Below, in pieces: positions 35,455-47,645 of a stretch of DNA of 64,000 nucleotides. The notes below the pieces were generated by a model that saw only the letters and a program-made list of their open reading frames with translations, made no database searches and was not told the DNA's origin. This DNA is from Ceratobasidium sp. AG-K (lineage: Eukaryota > Basidiomycota > Agaricomycetes > Cantharellales > Ceratobasidiaceae). The stretch is from positions 124,001 to 188,000 of the forward strand of contig JAWNGF010000016.1 in NCBI GenBank assembly GCA_037039685.1. Direction: 5' to 3'. The translations under genes and the position numbers were made by a program. The number at the start of each line of letters is the position of its first letter. The stretch's first letter is position 1.

Positions 35455-35886
35455 AAGTGCCTAGGTCGCGGTCAAGGTTATAGCCGCTATTCGTCTCGGC
35501 GGCTATGGCTGTGGCCGTCACGCCGACTGACCAAACATTGCCTAAGCGTCGGCTCTTGGGATGCAAGTAACCTAATTCACTTGAATTACCGGTATAACAC
35601 TCCTCACTGAAATGCAAAATTGCCGATCCAAGTCCGTAGGCAGAGCCAATTTAACTAGATATATGCTATATTATCCTAGTGCACTAGCATACAATGAAAG
35701 TGCACGTGCACCGCATACGCATACATCCGCAAGAACAGACTCAAAGTTGGATAGGATAAACAAACGTCATGTCGTAAATGTGTTAAATAGTGGGATGCAT
35801 GCGAGACCGATAACCAGACCGAGATCAATGAGACCGAGAGCCAGACCGAAATAATGGACAAAGCGAAGAAAACATGTACACGAAAA
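35455..35886. other. Spacer between F-box cluster and vezatin-like gene
   Basis: The first about 100 bp still resemble the 5' end of the type-B genes. Near 35745-35860 there is a short ACCGAGA/CCAGACCGA-type repetitive stretch. No gene is visible. Confidence 0.35.
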
Positions 35887-38327
35887 CTACAAAACTGCCT
35901 CAACCTCCACCTCGCCCCTCGTTCGAGAGAGATCCAACTCGGGCGGGACGTCTCGTCGCCGCCTCGTCCCGACTTCTGATATCACCGCCTTCAACTCGCG
36001 CACGACTTCCCAATTCCCGTCGACTGGTTTGTCAACCACCGCCGCCCGTCTCGCACGTGCCGCCTCGATCCTCTCTGCACGAGTCAACCCGGTCTTGGGT
36101 CTGAGCGAACCCATTTCCCCAGTCGCGAGTGCGATTTCCTCGGTATCGGCTTCGAAGACTTGCTCGATTCCGGGTGGCGGGAGGGATTGCGCCGAGGTAG
36201 CTAGCAGTAAATAGGACGAAGCGTCGTCGGGCCCTACGTGCGCCGACTCGAGTTCTTGCGGGTCCGACTTGTCACTATTGAGCGAGTCGCGTCTCCGGTC
36301 AAACGAGACGAGTTCCGAACTCGCAGGACTGGAAGGGCTCGCATCGAGCGCTGGGACGTCGCTATCCTCCTCTTCGCGTGGTAGAGATTTTTGTGCCCGT
36401 AAAACAGCACGCGCACGTTCAATTGTCGGAGCGCAGAACCCAACTCGCGACGAATCGACTCGAGCTTGGCTTCTTCCTCTGTTTCAGACAGACCTAAGAC
36501 GCCAGACGCGAGGTGGTTTGCACGTTGCACAGCCCCGCTCATCTCGTGCACGCAAATCTCAAACCGCTCGCGGGGTCGCAGACTGGGTGCAAAACTGACA
36601 CTGAGGGGTGTGACGACGCTCGCACCGATTGAGACTGAGCGCTCGCTGCCGAAACTCGTGTCGGCGGAATGCATGGCGTCGACGGCTGCACTTAGGCGAC
36701 TAGTCGAGTCTTCGAGTCCGGCGGACAAGAGACCGAGGACGGAGCGGACGTCTTCCCAGTATTCGCCATCGCCATCTGTGAATCTGAGTGCGAGGAGGTG
36801 GGCGGCGGTGTGTCGGCGGCTGGCGCGCGCAGAGTCGAGGGCGTGTCGGAGAGTCGAGAGCGAGGTGGTTTGGATTTGGCTGGATGCGCGGCGGAGGGTG
36901 GACAGTGCGGCCGAGCCAAACGTCGTTGGTACGAGGTTGGGCGAAACCTCGTCAAATTCTGGGGCGGGTGTTTTGAAGGCCAGAGGGGAACCGAGCGGGG
37001 TCCGGAGTTTCCTGGGCGGCGTCCTGGGCGGGGCTTCCGAGTCGGAATTGAACTGGGGCAAAGGAGCAAGCTTTTCGGATTCCTCGCCAATGTCCGACTC
37101 GACCGTGACGTCCTCGGCGAGACTGGGCGTGGGAAGGCGGGATCGTCGGAGGCTGGCGCTGGTGCGGCGACGGCCGAGTCCGAGGTTCGAGTAGGATGCA
37201 CCGGCACTAAACTTGCCGCCGGGTCCCCAGGTGCTGCGTTTGTTTCCAGCGGTCAAGGGAGGCGTCATATCGCCGCGCGGGCCAGAGCTGATGCTCGCGT
37301 ATCGGGCGTGGTGTCGGACCCTGACGGGTGGGGGAGAGGCCGGGGGACCGTACATGGCAGTCAGTGGAGCGAGGGCGGCGGGTGACGTCAACGGGCCAAA
37401 GAGGGAGCGGAGGGTATCAGTCGTCGTCGTCGCCGTATTGATCTCGGACGTGATAGCGATACGGAGGGCAGAGGTTGAGGGTCTGGGGGATTGCGGGGAC
37501 GAAGCGTAAAACATACTACACAATTAGCTCGGAAAGGAAACAGCCAGAATAGACTCACTTGCGCTCTTCCGTCTCCAACAGCGTCATGGCCTCGGATACA
37601 ACACTGTCCCACACACTTGCGGCTTGGACACATCGGTCGAGGGCCGTTAGCGTCACTGGGGCTGGGTCGTCTTCCCAGTCGCCGAGCCACCCGCCAGCAC
37701 GCAGCTTGCCACACGCAATCATGAGGAACTTCCGCGCGTGGTGTTCGGGTGCAACCTTGGTCACATGGGCCAGCCCAGCCACCGCAGCGATGACCGTGGC
37801 CAGCGTCAGCCCCGACGTCACAAACACCGCAGCGACGAGGATGGCAGCAGCGACCGGCCAGGCATGGACAGGCGCAACCCGTTCTTCGTGGCTGTGTTCA
37901 GGGAGGGCAAGAGGGGGAGTCGGGGCATTGTTGGTCTCGGACAATAACGGCGAAAGGATAATAGCGTGCGTGAACCGCTCGGCGAATTCGCGGTGGGCCG
38001 TCTGGCGCGAGAGTTGCATCAGTGACTGGGACAGATGCTGGAACATGGCGATGGGGGAAAAGATTCCGGCGATTAGCTTTATATACAACGCAACGTGGTA
38101 CACATGCTGCACCCACCCGTAACACCTCAATCAAGGGCTCGAGCACGTCGCGGTTTCGGTCGGTTTCGCTGTCGTCTGCAACAGGGCTGTCGCCGCCTGG
38201 CATGCTCATGCTCATCACCTGTTCCCCCGCTTCGTCTGCGCTCATTAGCAACGCCCCGCCGGTATATAAACTACTCACCCTTGAGGTAATCACCTAATGG
38301 GTGCTGGTCATACACAACCTGTGCCAT
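35887..38327 (-). CDS. Two-TM vezatin/Inp2-like protein (putative peroxisome-inheritance myosin receptor)
   Basis: Exons are 38279-38327, 38126-38235, 37559-38037 and 35887-37515. The start is MAQVVYDQHPLGDY. A long helix (HLSQSLMQLSRQ) is followed by two adjacent membrane segments (AAILVAAVFVTSGLTLA, TVIAAVAGLAHV), a Pro/Ser-rich linker, a helical region (LGLLSAGLEDSTSRL, RELGSALRQLERARAVL) and a charged C-terminus. This order resembles the Pfam vezatin family, which includes the yeast Myo2 receptor Inp2; the assignment rests on architecture and is tentative. The frame breaks near 36421: one extra G (TTGGAAC instead of TTGAAC) restores a clean continuation. A 47-nt intron (GTGCGC to AAGAG) could also bridge it. 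Confidence 0.5.
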
Positions 38328-38816
38328 CGTCAACCTCTGAAATGTGGTCGTCACTTGGGAATGTCTGTTATTTGTCTGTGGTCGCCGAGTCGGGGGTACT
38401 GGGCGGTGCTGCTGCGGACAACCAGTATTCGGCAAGAACAACTCCACCGAGTCGGATATATTTAGATTAGAAAAAGAGCGTGAGGGTAGATTACTAGTAG
38501 TTAGAGGTTTTTGCTCTGCTGGTCGTCGTCGCAGGAACAATGACACAACATCCCACGTGCCCCAACACTTCTTCATCTCGGCGCTACACCACGACATGTT
38601 GCCAACTTGGGAAGATTCCATTCATTTGAGTTCTAGCCGTGAATAATCCATGATACAAATTCTGGGCAGCAACGGCCCTCTATCCATATCCCTCGCCGCG
38701 TCTCGAGCGGGACGCGCGGAGATCAGTGCCTTTTCAGTACGGCACCCGACCCAACTTCCGACATTCCGCCAATTACGTTCCCCTATTCTCTATTACCCAC
38801 CAATCAAAATCCATTC
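38328..38816. other. Upstream region of the vezatin-like gene
   Basis: I see no gene here; this is presumed promoter DNA. Confidence 0.3.
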
Positions 38817-39070
38817 TCACACACGCATCCACACATACCGTCTAAATGCAACATCCCACTGACTCTTGACGCCTATCGCCTCCTCGCTCAACGCTTCACA
38901 CAACACCTCGAGCTGCGTCTTGGTACTCTGCTCTCCACCGTTGGAACGGACCCGGTCTTCGTATTCTCCAGAAACGAGTTGCAGATGGCGTGCATGTTGG
39001 GGGTTGGGATTCCTTTTTGCGAGAGGGGGTGGATCCGGAGGGGGGTTGAGAGGCGGTCCGGGGCGCTCAT
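38817..39070 (-). CDS. Small unassigned protein with one frame break
   Basis: From the ATG at 39070 (MSAPDRLSTPLRIHPLSQK) the frame runs to a run of five T at 39014-39018. Beyond it, the neighbouring frame continues with coding-like sequence (HARHLQLVSGEYEDRV, KTQLEVLCEALSEEAIG) to a stop at 38817. One extra base in the homopolymer would join the two into about 84 aa, predicted helical. Taken as written, the first frame stops at 38888. I do not recognise the family; the helical, charged character suggests a small subunit of a complex. Confidence 0.4.
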
Positions 39071-39992
39071 TGTGGTGGTAGAGGTGGGTAAAATTGGAGA
39101 GTGTTACGTAAGCGGAGTAGTTCAGGTTGGGTGATCTTGGTGTGGCTGGATGGAGCTAAGGGGAAGCGTTCTTGTTCGTGCTATTCCTGAAGTTAGTGGA
39201 TGTGATTGATATAAGTCTACACAGATGTATAGTGGACCGTCAAGTTCACTTGCAGACCTGGCCGACTTGATGGCACAAACCACTTCAACCCAGCATTACA
39301 CAAAATTAACCTCTCGGCACCCTTATTCTAGCCTCGTCACAAGCCACGAGGCCCACTTCAATTAAATCCCATTTACACACGATCATCAGATCCAACACAT
39401 GTCAGTGATTTCATATGCACGCATACACTCGGCAACTAACACGTTTTGTCAGGGAATTGAACTTTGTCTTGGATCGAGGCCTTGCCCCAAGACACGATGT
39501 GTAGAATTGGTTTTATTTTCATCGATATCGGGTCTTGCAGATTGGTTTGTGGTGGTGTGTTTTAGTTACGTCCGGGTCAAGTCGGTGTGCGTGTGCCTGT
39601 AGTTCGATGGCAACGTCCCCCAGATGGGCCCTGACAAGCGGGATCATTGTAACGCAGAGAGGACGAATGTTATGAGTTATGTACAGAATCCAAGTGTGGC
39701 CTGTGACAATACCCATGTACATATAAACGTGGCTGGTGCGACGGGCGAGGATATAAACTCATTTTACTACACGCCAAGTCCTCTCGATTTTTGCCTGATT
39801 GACCTCTCGCAACCTGGTGTTAGCGGACTTCTACAATTCCTTTGAGTTTTCTGGTAATGATGAAACGGCCTTCTGTCTAGTAAAGTCCAGTGTCTGGATA
39901 GTAACCTCCATCGTCGAGAAGTAGAATCCCCCAATAACGAGAGCACCGTAGCCGGTACGACTAGGGAGCTTCATTTCAGAATGGCAATAAGC
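39071..39992. other. Intergenic
   Basis: Nothing recognisable on either strand. Confidence 0.35.
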
Positions 39993-40591
39993 CTAGTCCT
40001 CCATACAATTGAAACGGGGTATGTAACAGTCGTACCTCATGGTAGATGGCGTCCCCGCACACCGGCATGCTTTCCCATGGTCGACTTGTTTCACACTAAT
40101 CTGATTCTCGTCAAGACGTATTCTCCAGTTATAGTTCGGCTCCAACAAGTGCTGTGAAGACGACCTCTGAGTCAGCTCTTGATCCGTCAGTCTGCCGTGG
40201 AAAATCACTGTTTAGAGGGACTTGCAGATCGTTCTTGAACCCGTGACTGTGGTATCTGTAATACGGTATTTCACGATCACCTCGCGTGCCTGAGTTTAGT
40301 TGAGTAAGTGTGGGTTGTATCCCATGCATACCGTGCGCGTCATAAGACTGATTGCGCGTGCTCCAGGATAAAACCTTAGCACCGTTGGGTGCCAGAATAC
40401 CTATGATAAATTAGCCGACGTAATATAGTTAGTCGGGGGGTTAGACTGTGTGGTAGGTTGTTACCGAGGAACCAGAGGCCCTTTGACTGCATCAATGAGT
40501 GGGAGTATCTACGGAATACAATTTTCTGAGCTTTAATGAGCAGGGATAGGGTTGCATAATGGTTGAGTAGTGTAGTTGTCTCGATTCCCAA
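39993..40591 (-). other. Possible small spliced gene or relic, unassigned
   Basis: Short minus-strand open stretches can be linked by plausible GT-AG introns: SKGLWFLG, then ILAPNGAKVLSWSTRNQSYD, then REVIVKYRITDTTVTGS. After them comes WRIRLDENQISVKQVDHGK in another frame. The pieces look more coding-like than chance, but no start, stop or family can be fixed. It may be a decayed gene. Confidence 0.22.
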
Positions 40592-41188
40592 GGTTATATG
40601 CTACATGGACTTGTTACAACCACAGTCGAGAAAGTCCTGTTGTTCCTCAGTGCTCTCGTGCTTGCCACTACCGCATATACCTTTGTTCTATATATATTGC
40701 TTGCAGCTGGAATCCTCTATGAGAGAGTTACAGGAAACCCAATCAAAGCGATGTAAATTTACATTGAATTTTTAATGCATTTGACTCAGGTTACTGTACT
40801 CGGAGGATATGACCTTCGCAATGACAAAGCAAGCGCCTGGCGCCTTTCTTAAGTCCACACCCAATTTACAATTGGGGGAAAGAGCCAATCGGCAGAACCA
40901 ACGACCAACGGGTACTGTACCTCGACCGTATCACAGTCGAAACGGCCCAGTGTCCTGATACAGCTTTGCACTCAACCGGCTCTCCAAAATCCGGGCCCTG
41001 GTTCATAAATAGTCTCCCTATGCCTCCCAGGAACACCGGGTACATGTCGGTCTGCTGCGCGCTCTCCGGAATGCTAGTATCCATCCCGCTAACTCTTCCC
41101 CGAGGATGGTTCTGCGGGATGGCCGGATATAAAAGAGGAAAATTTCGGTGACCTACTCGCATTCTTCATCCCTCTGAGCGTGTCTGTC
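40592..41188. other. Promoter region of the CVNH-hydrolase gene
   Basis: TATAAAA at 41128-41134 lies 55-61 bp before the ATG at 41189. I see no other gene. Confidence 0.4.
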
Positions 41189-43879
41189 ATGGTCTCTACT
41201 GCTAGCGACAGCCTGAATAAATCTCCTTTTGAGCTCTATGCTCTACAGCTTGTATACGACGGAGCCCTATCCTCGGACGTCATAATCAAAGCAATCCTAC
41301 ACGATGAAGCGAAGCAGGATGTCAATTTCAATGCTTCGCTCGGCGAAGACACGATCAATCTATCTGCTATACTTGGTAACAACAACGGCGATTTCAAGTG
41401 GGGGTCTGCGGGTTTTGAGAAGAGTGCCAAGAATATTCGCCTTCTTATCGACAAGAAGAAACGGTATATACACGCTGATTTACAAGATCGGACTGGAGCA
41501 TGGGTCTTGAATCGCTCCACACTTTTGGATGACCATATTGATTTCGTCGAGTATCTCACCGCGGAATCCAACGAAGATGAGGGAAGGAGGTGGTACCGTC
41601 TCGGTTTCAAGAACGTGCCACCGCCAAAAGTTAGTACTCTGACTTACAGTGGAATTCAGTTGGAAATATTAACACCCGTCTCAGCGGACCCTCGTCTTGT
41701 GCTTCGATGGAACCTCCAATCATTTTAGCAACCGAGTGAGTCGGGTTGGTTGTGCCTGATACTTGCTGATTTTATGTGGCATTAGAACACTAATGTCGTC
41801 AAGCTCATGGAGCTCCTGCGCAAGGACGATCCTGAGCGTCAGATGGTTAGTTTTTTGTATAGGCGGTTTGATAACTTTTGCTAACCAATCCTTTAAAGGT
41901 TTATTACCAGGTACTTTCCCCCAGTCGATTTTGGGTTACACTACATAATCCTGACCTTCGCATAGACCGGCGTTGGCACATATGCGCCTCAGGGTCAATC
42001 CACCTCCCTAGGGCTTTACGTAGGCAAAAAACTAGATGAAAAAGTAGCCTGGTGAGTACCAGTTTCGCGCAAAGTCCGATCTTATTGAGCCGGTTATTTC
42101 AGGTACCTCTATCAACACGTATGATAGGCCAATGATTTGGATGCTACCATGCACTAACCTTGCAACCAGGTAATCGATGGATACAAATATCTAGTTGAAA
42201 CCTATAGAGGTGAGTTTGATTCTGTTCTGCCGGCCGATGTGGATTGACCAACTCGTACGAAAGCTGGCGATCGGATTTGCATATTTGGGTTTTCTCGCGG
42301 AGCATTCACTGCACGAGCTCTCGCTGGTATGGTTCATTGTGTACGTGGGCGTGATTGATTACAGAGCCCTTGAATAACGTATCGCCACTAGGTTGGGCTA
42401 CTTCCCCGGCACAATATTGGTATGATTATCGACATCTGGAAATTGCTTGCGCCCTGATTTACTTGTTTAGAGCATATCCCATTCGCATACGAGATCTACA
42501 AATCCGCCGATGACTCCGGTGAATCCAAGGGTTACCAGAAGGATGCCAAGGACTCCAACGCAATTTCCAGCACGATCTCGAGCGAGCTTGAATGTGAAGG
42601 CGCACTAAGCTCCCAACCAGAAAATAGCAATGCGAAGAAGATTAACCCCAAGGATTTTAAGCAGGCTTTCTGTATATCAGTCAAGATCCACTTTGTTGGC
42701 GTCTGGTAGGTTGTTTTCCCATTAGGTGATATCAGTAGGTACTAATGTATATGCCGATAGGGACACCGTAGCTAGCGTGGGTGCGTAGGTTGGGCAAGGC
42801 GAGGAAAACGATTGACCATTTGATATCTCAGGTTCGATCTGGCCCAAGGATCTGCCTTGGATTGATTATAACCCGAGCATTATCCATTTTCGGTACGCTT
42901 ATAACTAGTTTACTTGGCCATGTGTCTGATATAGTACCCAATTAGCCAAGCTTTGGCGTTGGACGAGCGCCGAGCCAACTTTGTGCCTAGCCTTTGGGAC
43001 CACTACCGGACCGACATTGACAGCCAAACTGTTCGCGAAGTGTGGTTTAGGGGAACACATACTAATATTGGTGGAGGCTCACCTTTAACGGAAAGCCAAG
43101 AGGCAGAAAGCAAGAAAGGCCACAAGGACTACAGAAGAATGAGTAATATTGCACTACGATGGATGGTTCGGCAATGCCTAGACAAGGAAATCGAGAGCGG
43201 TATGGTGTTTGATTTGAAGGCGTTGGAGCGCTATCGAAAGGTCGGCGTGCTGGAGGAGCGCCCAGTGAGGAATGAAGGCGAGGACTGGACAGCTTATCAA
43301 AGCAGGCTCTTAGGTTATTCTGCTCAACTAGACGAGGAGGATATGAAACTTGAGGAGGTGCAGTCGTTGAGTGGCTCATGGAATGTTTTGGAGTTCCTAC
43401 CACTTCGACGTCGGATTCAGACGTCAACAGGACATTCATACACTCATATGTGAGTTGCCTTATTCTATATGGCATATGCCGCAAGCATCTTGAGGACTAC
43501 TGACATAAATCAATGGATCAGGCCGAATTGCCGTCAACCGCGATCTGTCTACCGTTATGATCCCAGTCACCCAATCGCTATCCATGCGTCGGCGGTCAAA
43601 TATATGGCACAAAGTCAATCAGACGGCAAGGCGTATGCCCCACGAGCAACTCTCCATGAATTTGGTGACCGATCCGCCCCAGCGATTGAGGACGGCCCTA
43701 GTTTAAATTGGGAGCCTGCCGCGTTCAATTCTCTGTCGTTCCCACAAACGCAAGGTTGGTGGGAATGGTTGCATTCCTGGTGGCAAGCTCCAGCACTCCG
43801 AGACAGGATCACAAAGGCAGTCCCCCCGATTCGCATTGTATCATCTAGTGAGAGTGCTGAGGTCCTTATTCGGCGTTGA
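41189..43879 (+). CDS. Fusion of a cyanovirin-N (CVNH) lectin domain to a Tle1-like/DUF2235 alpha/beta hydrolase
   Basis: Fourteen exons (including 41189-41629, 41685-41735, 41786-41845, a 12-nt exon at 41899-41910, and on to 43522-43879) add up in frame to 662 aa. Residues about 13-120 match the CVNH lectin fold (INLSAILGNNNGDFKWG, FEKSAKNIRLL, LQDRTGAWV). From residue 148 the protein is a T6SS-Tle1-like phospholipase/DUF2235 hydrolase: TLVLCFDGTSNHFSNRNTN, VYYQTGVGTY, the nucleophile elbow GFSRG (Ser about 246), VGVWDTVASVG (Asp about 350) and FRGTHTNIGGG (His about 414). All three catalytic residues are present. There is no signal peptide. The likely role is glycan-directed lipid or ester hydrolysis in the cytosol; the substrate is unknown. 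The join between the domains is a phase-0 intron, so the fusion depends on splicing at 41629/41685. Confidence 0.85.
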
Positions 43880-44809
43880 AGCCTAGTACTTTTCCAGTTT
43901 TTTGTCTGAATCGAGCTGATAATTTGTGACTCCCTAATCATGGTTGCATCGTAATGTAAGATCGCGCTTGTAAAGCAGAGCAGACTGGCATGTTACGATA
44001 CCAATAGAATTTGTACTTGACCGTGTTAATTTCAGCAAGAGTACTTAAATGATATGACTGCAGACCGGGCATAGTTGGTGGCTGATCTAGTGGGTTCAGC
44101 TCCTTGGATTAAATAGGCGCATGGAGTTATTTTGGGATGATACTTGTCTTAGGAAATAATGTTGTTGATCATGAGCAATTTTGCCCTAGAAGATAATATA
44201 CCAATAAATCGATTCATTTCTCTAGGCATTCCCAATCATTATGAGTAGCCACGTCGGTATGGCCGGTCGCCACACAGCTCGGCTACCTCCGGTGTTATGC
44301 AGACGATCATCGACCTGTCCAGTGCGATCTATATGTTTTGATCCTTTAATTTGGCCCCCTTTGATAACAGCGCCATACCTATGCCCTTATACAGTCAAAA
44401 TCTAACTATATATCCTATGATCAAGCCCCTATCATTCGCGATTAGCGACAGGTACTTTCGATACCGGGTCCAAACGGTCAAACAGCGGCTGAAACTTACA
44501 TTAGGAAGCTTGAAGGAACTAGAGCTTATCTCTGGTTCCTGTCTTACCATGTAAGTATTTTCGAGGCCGAGGGCAACGCGTGCTAACGGAAGCTGAGAGC
44601 CAACCCATCGTACCATATGCGAACAAGAAATTCGGAGCTAATGGTAGCCAAACGTAACGCAACGATAGGGATTATACTAGTCGTAAGGTCAGTCCTTGGC
44701 GTTAGTGCCGACACCATGACACGCGAATAATACGTTAATTATTTCTATGACCCCTGGAATTAGCAATACATGGCAGCGGTATGTGATAATTAGATACGTT
44801 GAACACTCT
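43880..44809. other. Intergenic, convergent
   Basis: AT-rich DNA with no gene visible. Confidence 0.35.
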
Positions 44810-46258
44810 TCATACAGGCATATTCGATTTAGGGGCATCTACTGGTGGGGAGCTGGCCTGAGCGTACAGGATGGTTCCTCCGAACACCAAGATCGCTCCC
44901 AGTACCAAACCGGGTGATACTCCTGAGCCAAACCACCACATACTGAGACAAAGGCTCGCAGCTTTTCGGGCGGTAAGTACGAGGTTGGTTGTCACGGATG
45001 TAACTTTCTGCAGTGATGTCAGCGAGGAACGATGGGCTTAGGGAGGACGGACCGAGGTTAGTTTATTAATACTTAACACGCATACAGCTTGCGTAGCAAT
45101 ATTGAAGGCGAGGATCGTATGGAGGGTGGACACACCGACAAAAGGTATCTTGCCGGACGATAAAGCAGATACAGATTGCCAACCATCGGCAATTTCGGTC
45201 CACATGAAAGAGAGGATGGGAAGCGACATGGCGTGCTGTGTGGGGGTTGTTAGGATCAGTCAGCGACTGAGTACAGCAAACTGACATTGTAAAACACCCC
45301 TTCTTTCCAGTGTGGTCTGCAAGGCGAGTCAATTCAGAACGGTACGAGGCTGTTCATGCTCACCCGTATTTGGCGAATGTTCGCTCTTGTAGGAGGCCAA
45401 GAAGGCCAGACCCAAAAAGAGAGAGCGTAAGACAAGCTAAACCAAGGAAATATTCAGTAGTATCGATAGCGGTAACTGCAATGGAGGTTGTTTTGGAGGT
45501 TGTAGTAGTAATCACACCGAGTGTCACTACCACGGCGGCCATCTAGTAACTAGGCGGTGAAATCATAATTGAGGATCGACATAGTAGAAACCTACGAGCT
45601 GTGCAGCGTTGTAGTTCTTGGCAGTAAAAATAAATCCAAGCAACATGGACACTAGTAGACCTGTCAATGTAGACAATCAGACGAAGCGGTCTATGTCTGA
45701 TAAATCACCAACCGGCTGATCGCAATACAATCTGAATGCTTAGCGGGAGTTTGTAACGAAAAGTCAGATTGTTGAGCACAGATATACCAGATATAAGCAA
45801 GACTTGAAGCCCCCTGGTTACAACTTGAATTGGTCTATAGTCGAGGGCGAGTCAAAAATGCCCACCAGACGGAAAGTGGTATCTGGCGAGGTTTAAGGGA
45901 AGGTACTGGGACAGGGCTCCAACTGAGTCGAGTCCATTGGGTGACTGAAGGTATCGATTGTATCGTGATAAATAGCATTTGTAGAAACGACATCGTAATT
46001 CCTATTGAGACATGCATTTGGTTAGTCAACTAAGAACTATTCGGAATTATGAGGTTTACCAATGGACGGCTTCTCGTTCAATAACCGCTCAAGCGTCCAG
46101 ACATTTCTACGTAGTGTCGCACGTTAGTTCGCGTTCTGGTAGTGGCAATTCAATAACATATAAACATACGCGCAACACCCTCCGAAAACGAGAGAAATGA
46201 CCATCGCGAGAGCGGAAAATCCTGGAGTAAATGGGACTGCCAATGCCATGGGCCACAT
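44810..46258 (-). CDS. UAA-family nucleotide-sugar transporter (Yea4/UDP-GlcNAc or UDP-sugar transporter-like)
   Basis: About nine exons join in frame from the ATG at 46258 (MWPMALAVPFTPGFSALAM) to the stop at 44810. About ten membrane segments are visible. Family landmarks are a first TM with FGGCCAN, MSFLQMLFITIQ, LKPRQIPLSVW, LNNLTFRYKLPLSIQIVLRS, LLVSMLLGF, LFGSGLLGLLQERTFAKYG, WKEGVFYNH, the VCVLSINKLTS segment, TTNLVLTARKAASL and a last TM (VLGAILVFGGTILYA). UAA transporters exchange a UDP-sugar for UMP across the ER or Golgi membrane; the sugar cannot be told from sequence. The tail lacks a clear KKxx ER signal. Confidence 0.85.
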
Positions 46259-47540
46259 TCTGCAATGATACGGAGAAATTACACGTAATTTAAGGTGCTC
46301 GCGAGCACGGGGGATAGGAAGAGTGAAGGGGTGCAACCACCACTTACGGAACCCTCGGCGGAACCCAACATTTCTATGGGCTAGTGTGTACGTTAGCAGA
46401 CCGCAGTCGTGCTCGGCAGAACCGATCCATTCCCAAATGCTCTCGTTATTTCAGCAAAGCCAAGATGTCCCTGGGCGCTTAACCTCACTCGGTCCGAGAT
46501 ATTGTAGACTTCCGCCCTACACTCTCTGGCGCCGTGGGAGGCAATACGTAGAATGGATCGAACCCAGGGTATTATATCATTAGAAAACTGTTATGTTGAT
46601 TTGGGCAACTTGAATTTGGTGTGTTCGTCTCAGGCAGTTCTCAAAAATGATATCAGAAATTGATATCATGATGTAGTCCAGGATAACATATTCCGCAGCA
46701 CCTGTAAACACCATCCACCTCTAAGTTTAAATCCACGTGTAGGGTGCTTCACAGCGGCTTATGATATTTTTTAAACACGACATCCGCTTTCGTACCTCGC
46801 TGGTCTATTTCTTCCCAGTCTTCATCGCAATTTCGTATTTCGCTTTACGAGACGTATTGACACCTTATGGTAAGCCATTGCATACGACTGAAGTAATAAA
46901 CGCAGGGACTTGAGGACAAGCGCACATGCACCCGTTGCCAGGAGCGATCAAGGTCGTGCAATAAGATACATCCGTCACGGCAGTCACCAAAGGTGATTAT
47001 TTTCCATACGCACCGGAATTCTCATTGTATGCGATAATCAACCATATCGGCTTGACTCTGCGGGTGTTTCTTTTTCCAGCCTCATCGCGACGCATACACC
47101 CAGGCAAGCACACATATTTTATCAGTGTTTCAAACCTTACCCTCTCATCTCTCACAGCTTCACGATACTTCTCGCCAAAATTTGAAACACCTATAAACAA
47201 CTTTACTTTCTGAATGCAGTTCGCTATCGACTTAAACTGTGATGGGGCTTGCATACGGCTTTGGACTTTGTAAGGTGGGGAAAGACTTAATTTATTCTCC
47301 GTCTCATGGGCCAACAACAGCTGTACCAGACTATTCGCATGATTGTTACCGAGGCCACCAGTCGCAATTCTATTGATGCATCGATTTCAGCCCTCGATTA
47401 TCCTTGGCCAGAGCAGGGCAATCCAGTGACCGGACACCCATGTCCTAACTCCAACACTGTACCCAGGTCTTCAAAAAGCGTGTTACAGCAATATAATGTA
47501 TTGTTCAGCTCGCGACAGCGAGCCAGGAAGCCAAAAGTAA
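46259..47540. other. Intergenic
   Basis: About 1.3 kb without a gene that I can support. The part just right of 46258 should be the transporter promoter. Confidence 0.35.
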
Positions 47541-47645
47541 TGTCCAGCGTGGGGGTCGAACCCAAGACCTTCGAGTATTACATGAGCACGTTTGTCACGT
47601 GAGAAAGTATTAGCTCGACGCTCTAACCAACTGAGCTAGCCAGAC
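47541..47645 (-). tRNA. tRNA-Ile(AAU) with a 31-nt intron
   Basis: On the minus strand the acceptor stem (GTCTGGC with GCTGGAC, two G-U pairs), D-arm (GCTCAGTTGGTTAGAGC), anticodon stem TCGAG/CTCGA with loop CTAATA and anticodon AAU, and T-loop TTCGACC are all present, with A at position 73. The intron begins one base 3' of the anticodon, the standard nuclear position. The outer pair of the T-stem is T-C and does not pair, so the gene may be slightly degenerate. Confidence 0.88.

Noticed and set aside
36466..37385. Long plus-strand frames over the vezatin-like gene
   Set aside because: They are GC-rich antisense shadows; the minus strand carries the membrane segments, ordered introns and a sensible start.
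46500..46580. T-loop-like GGTTCGATCC on the minus strand
   Set aside because: No pairing T-stem and no other tRNA arms.
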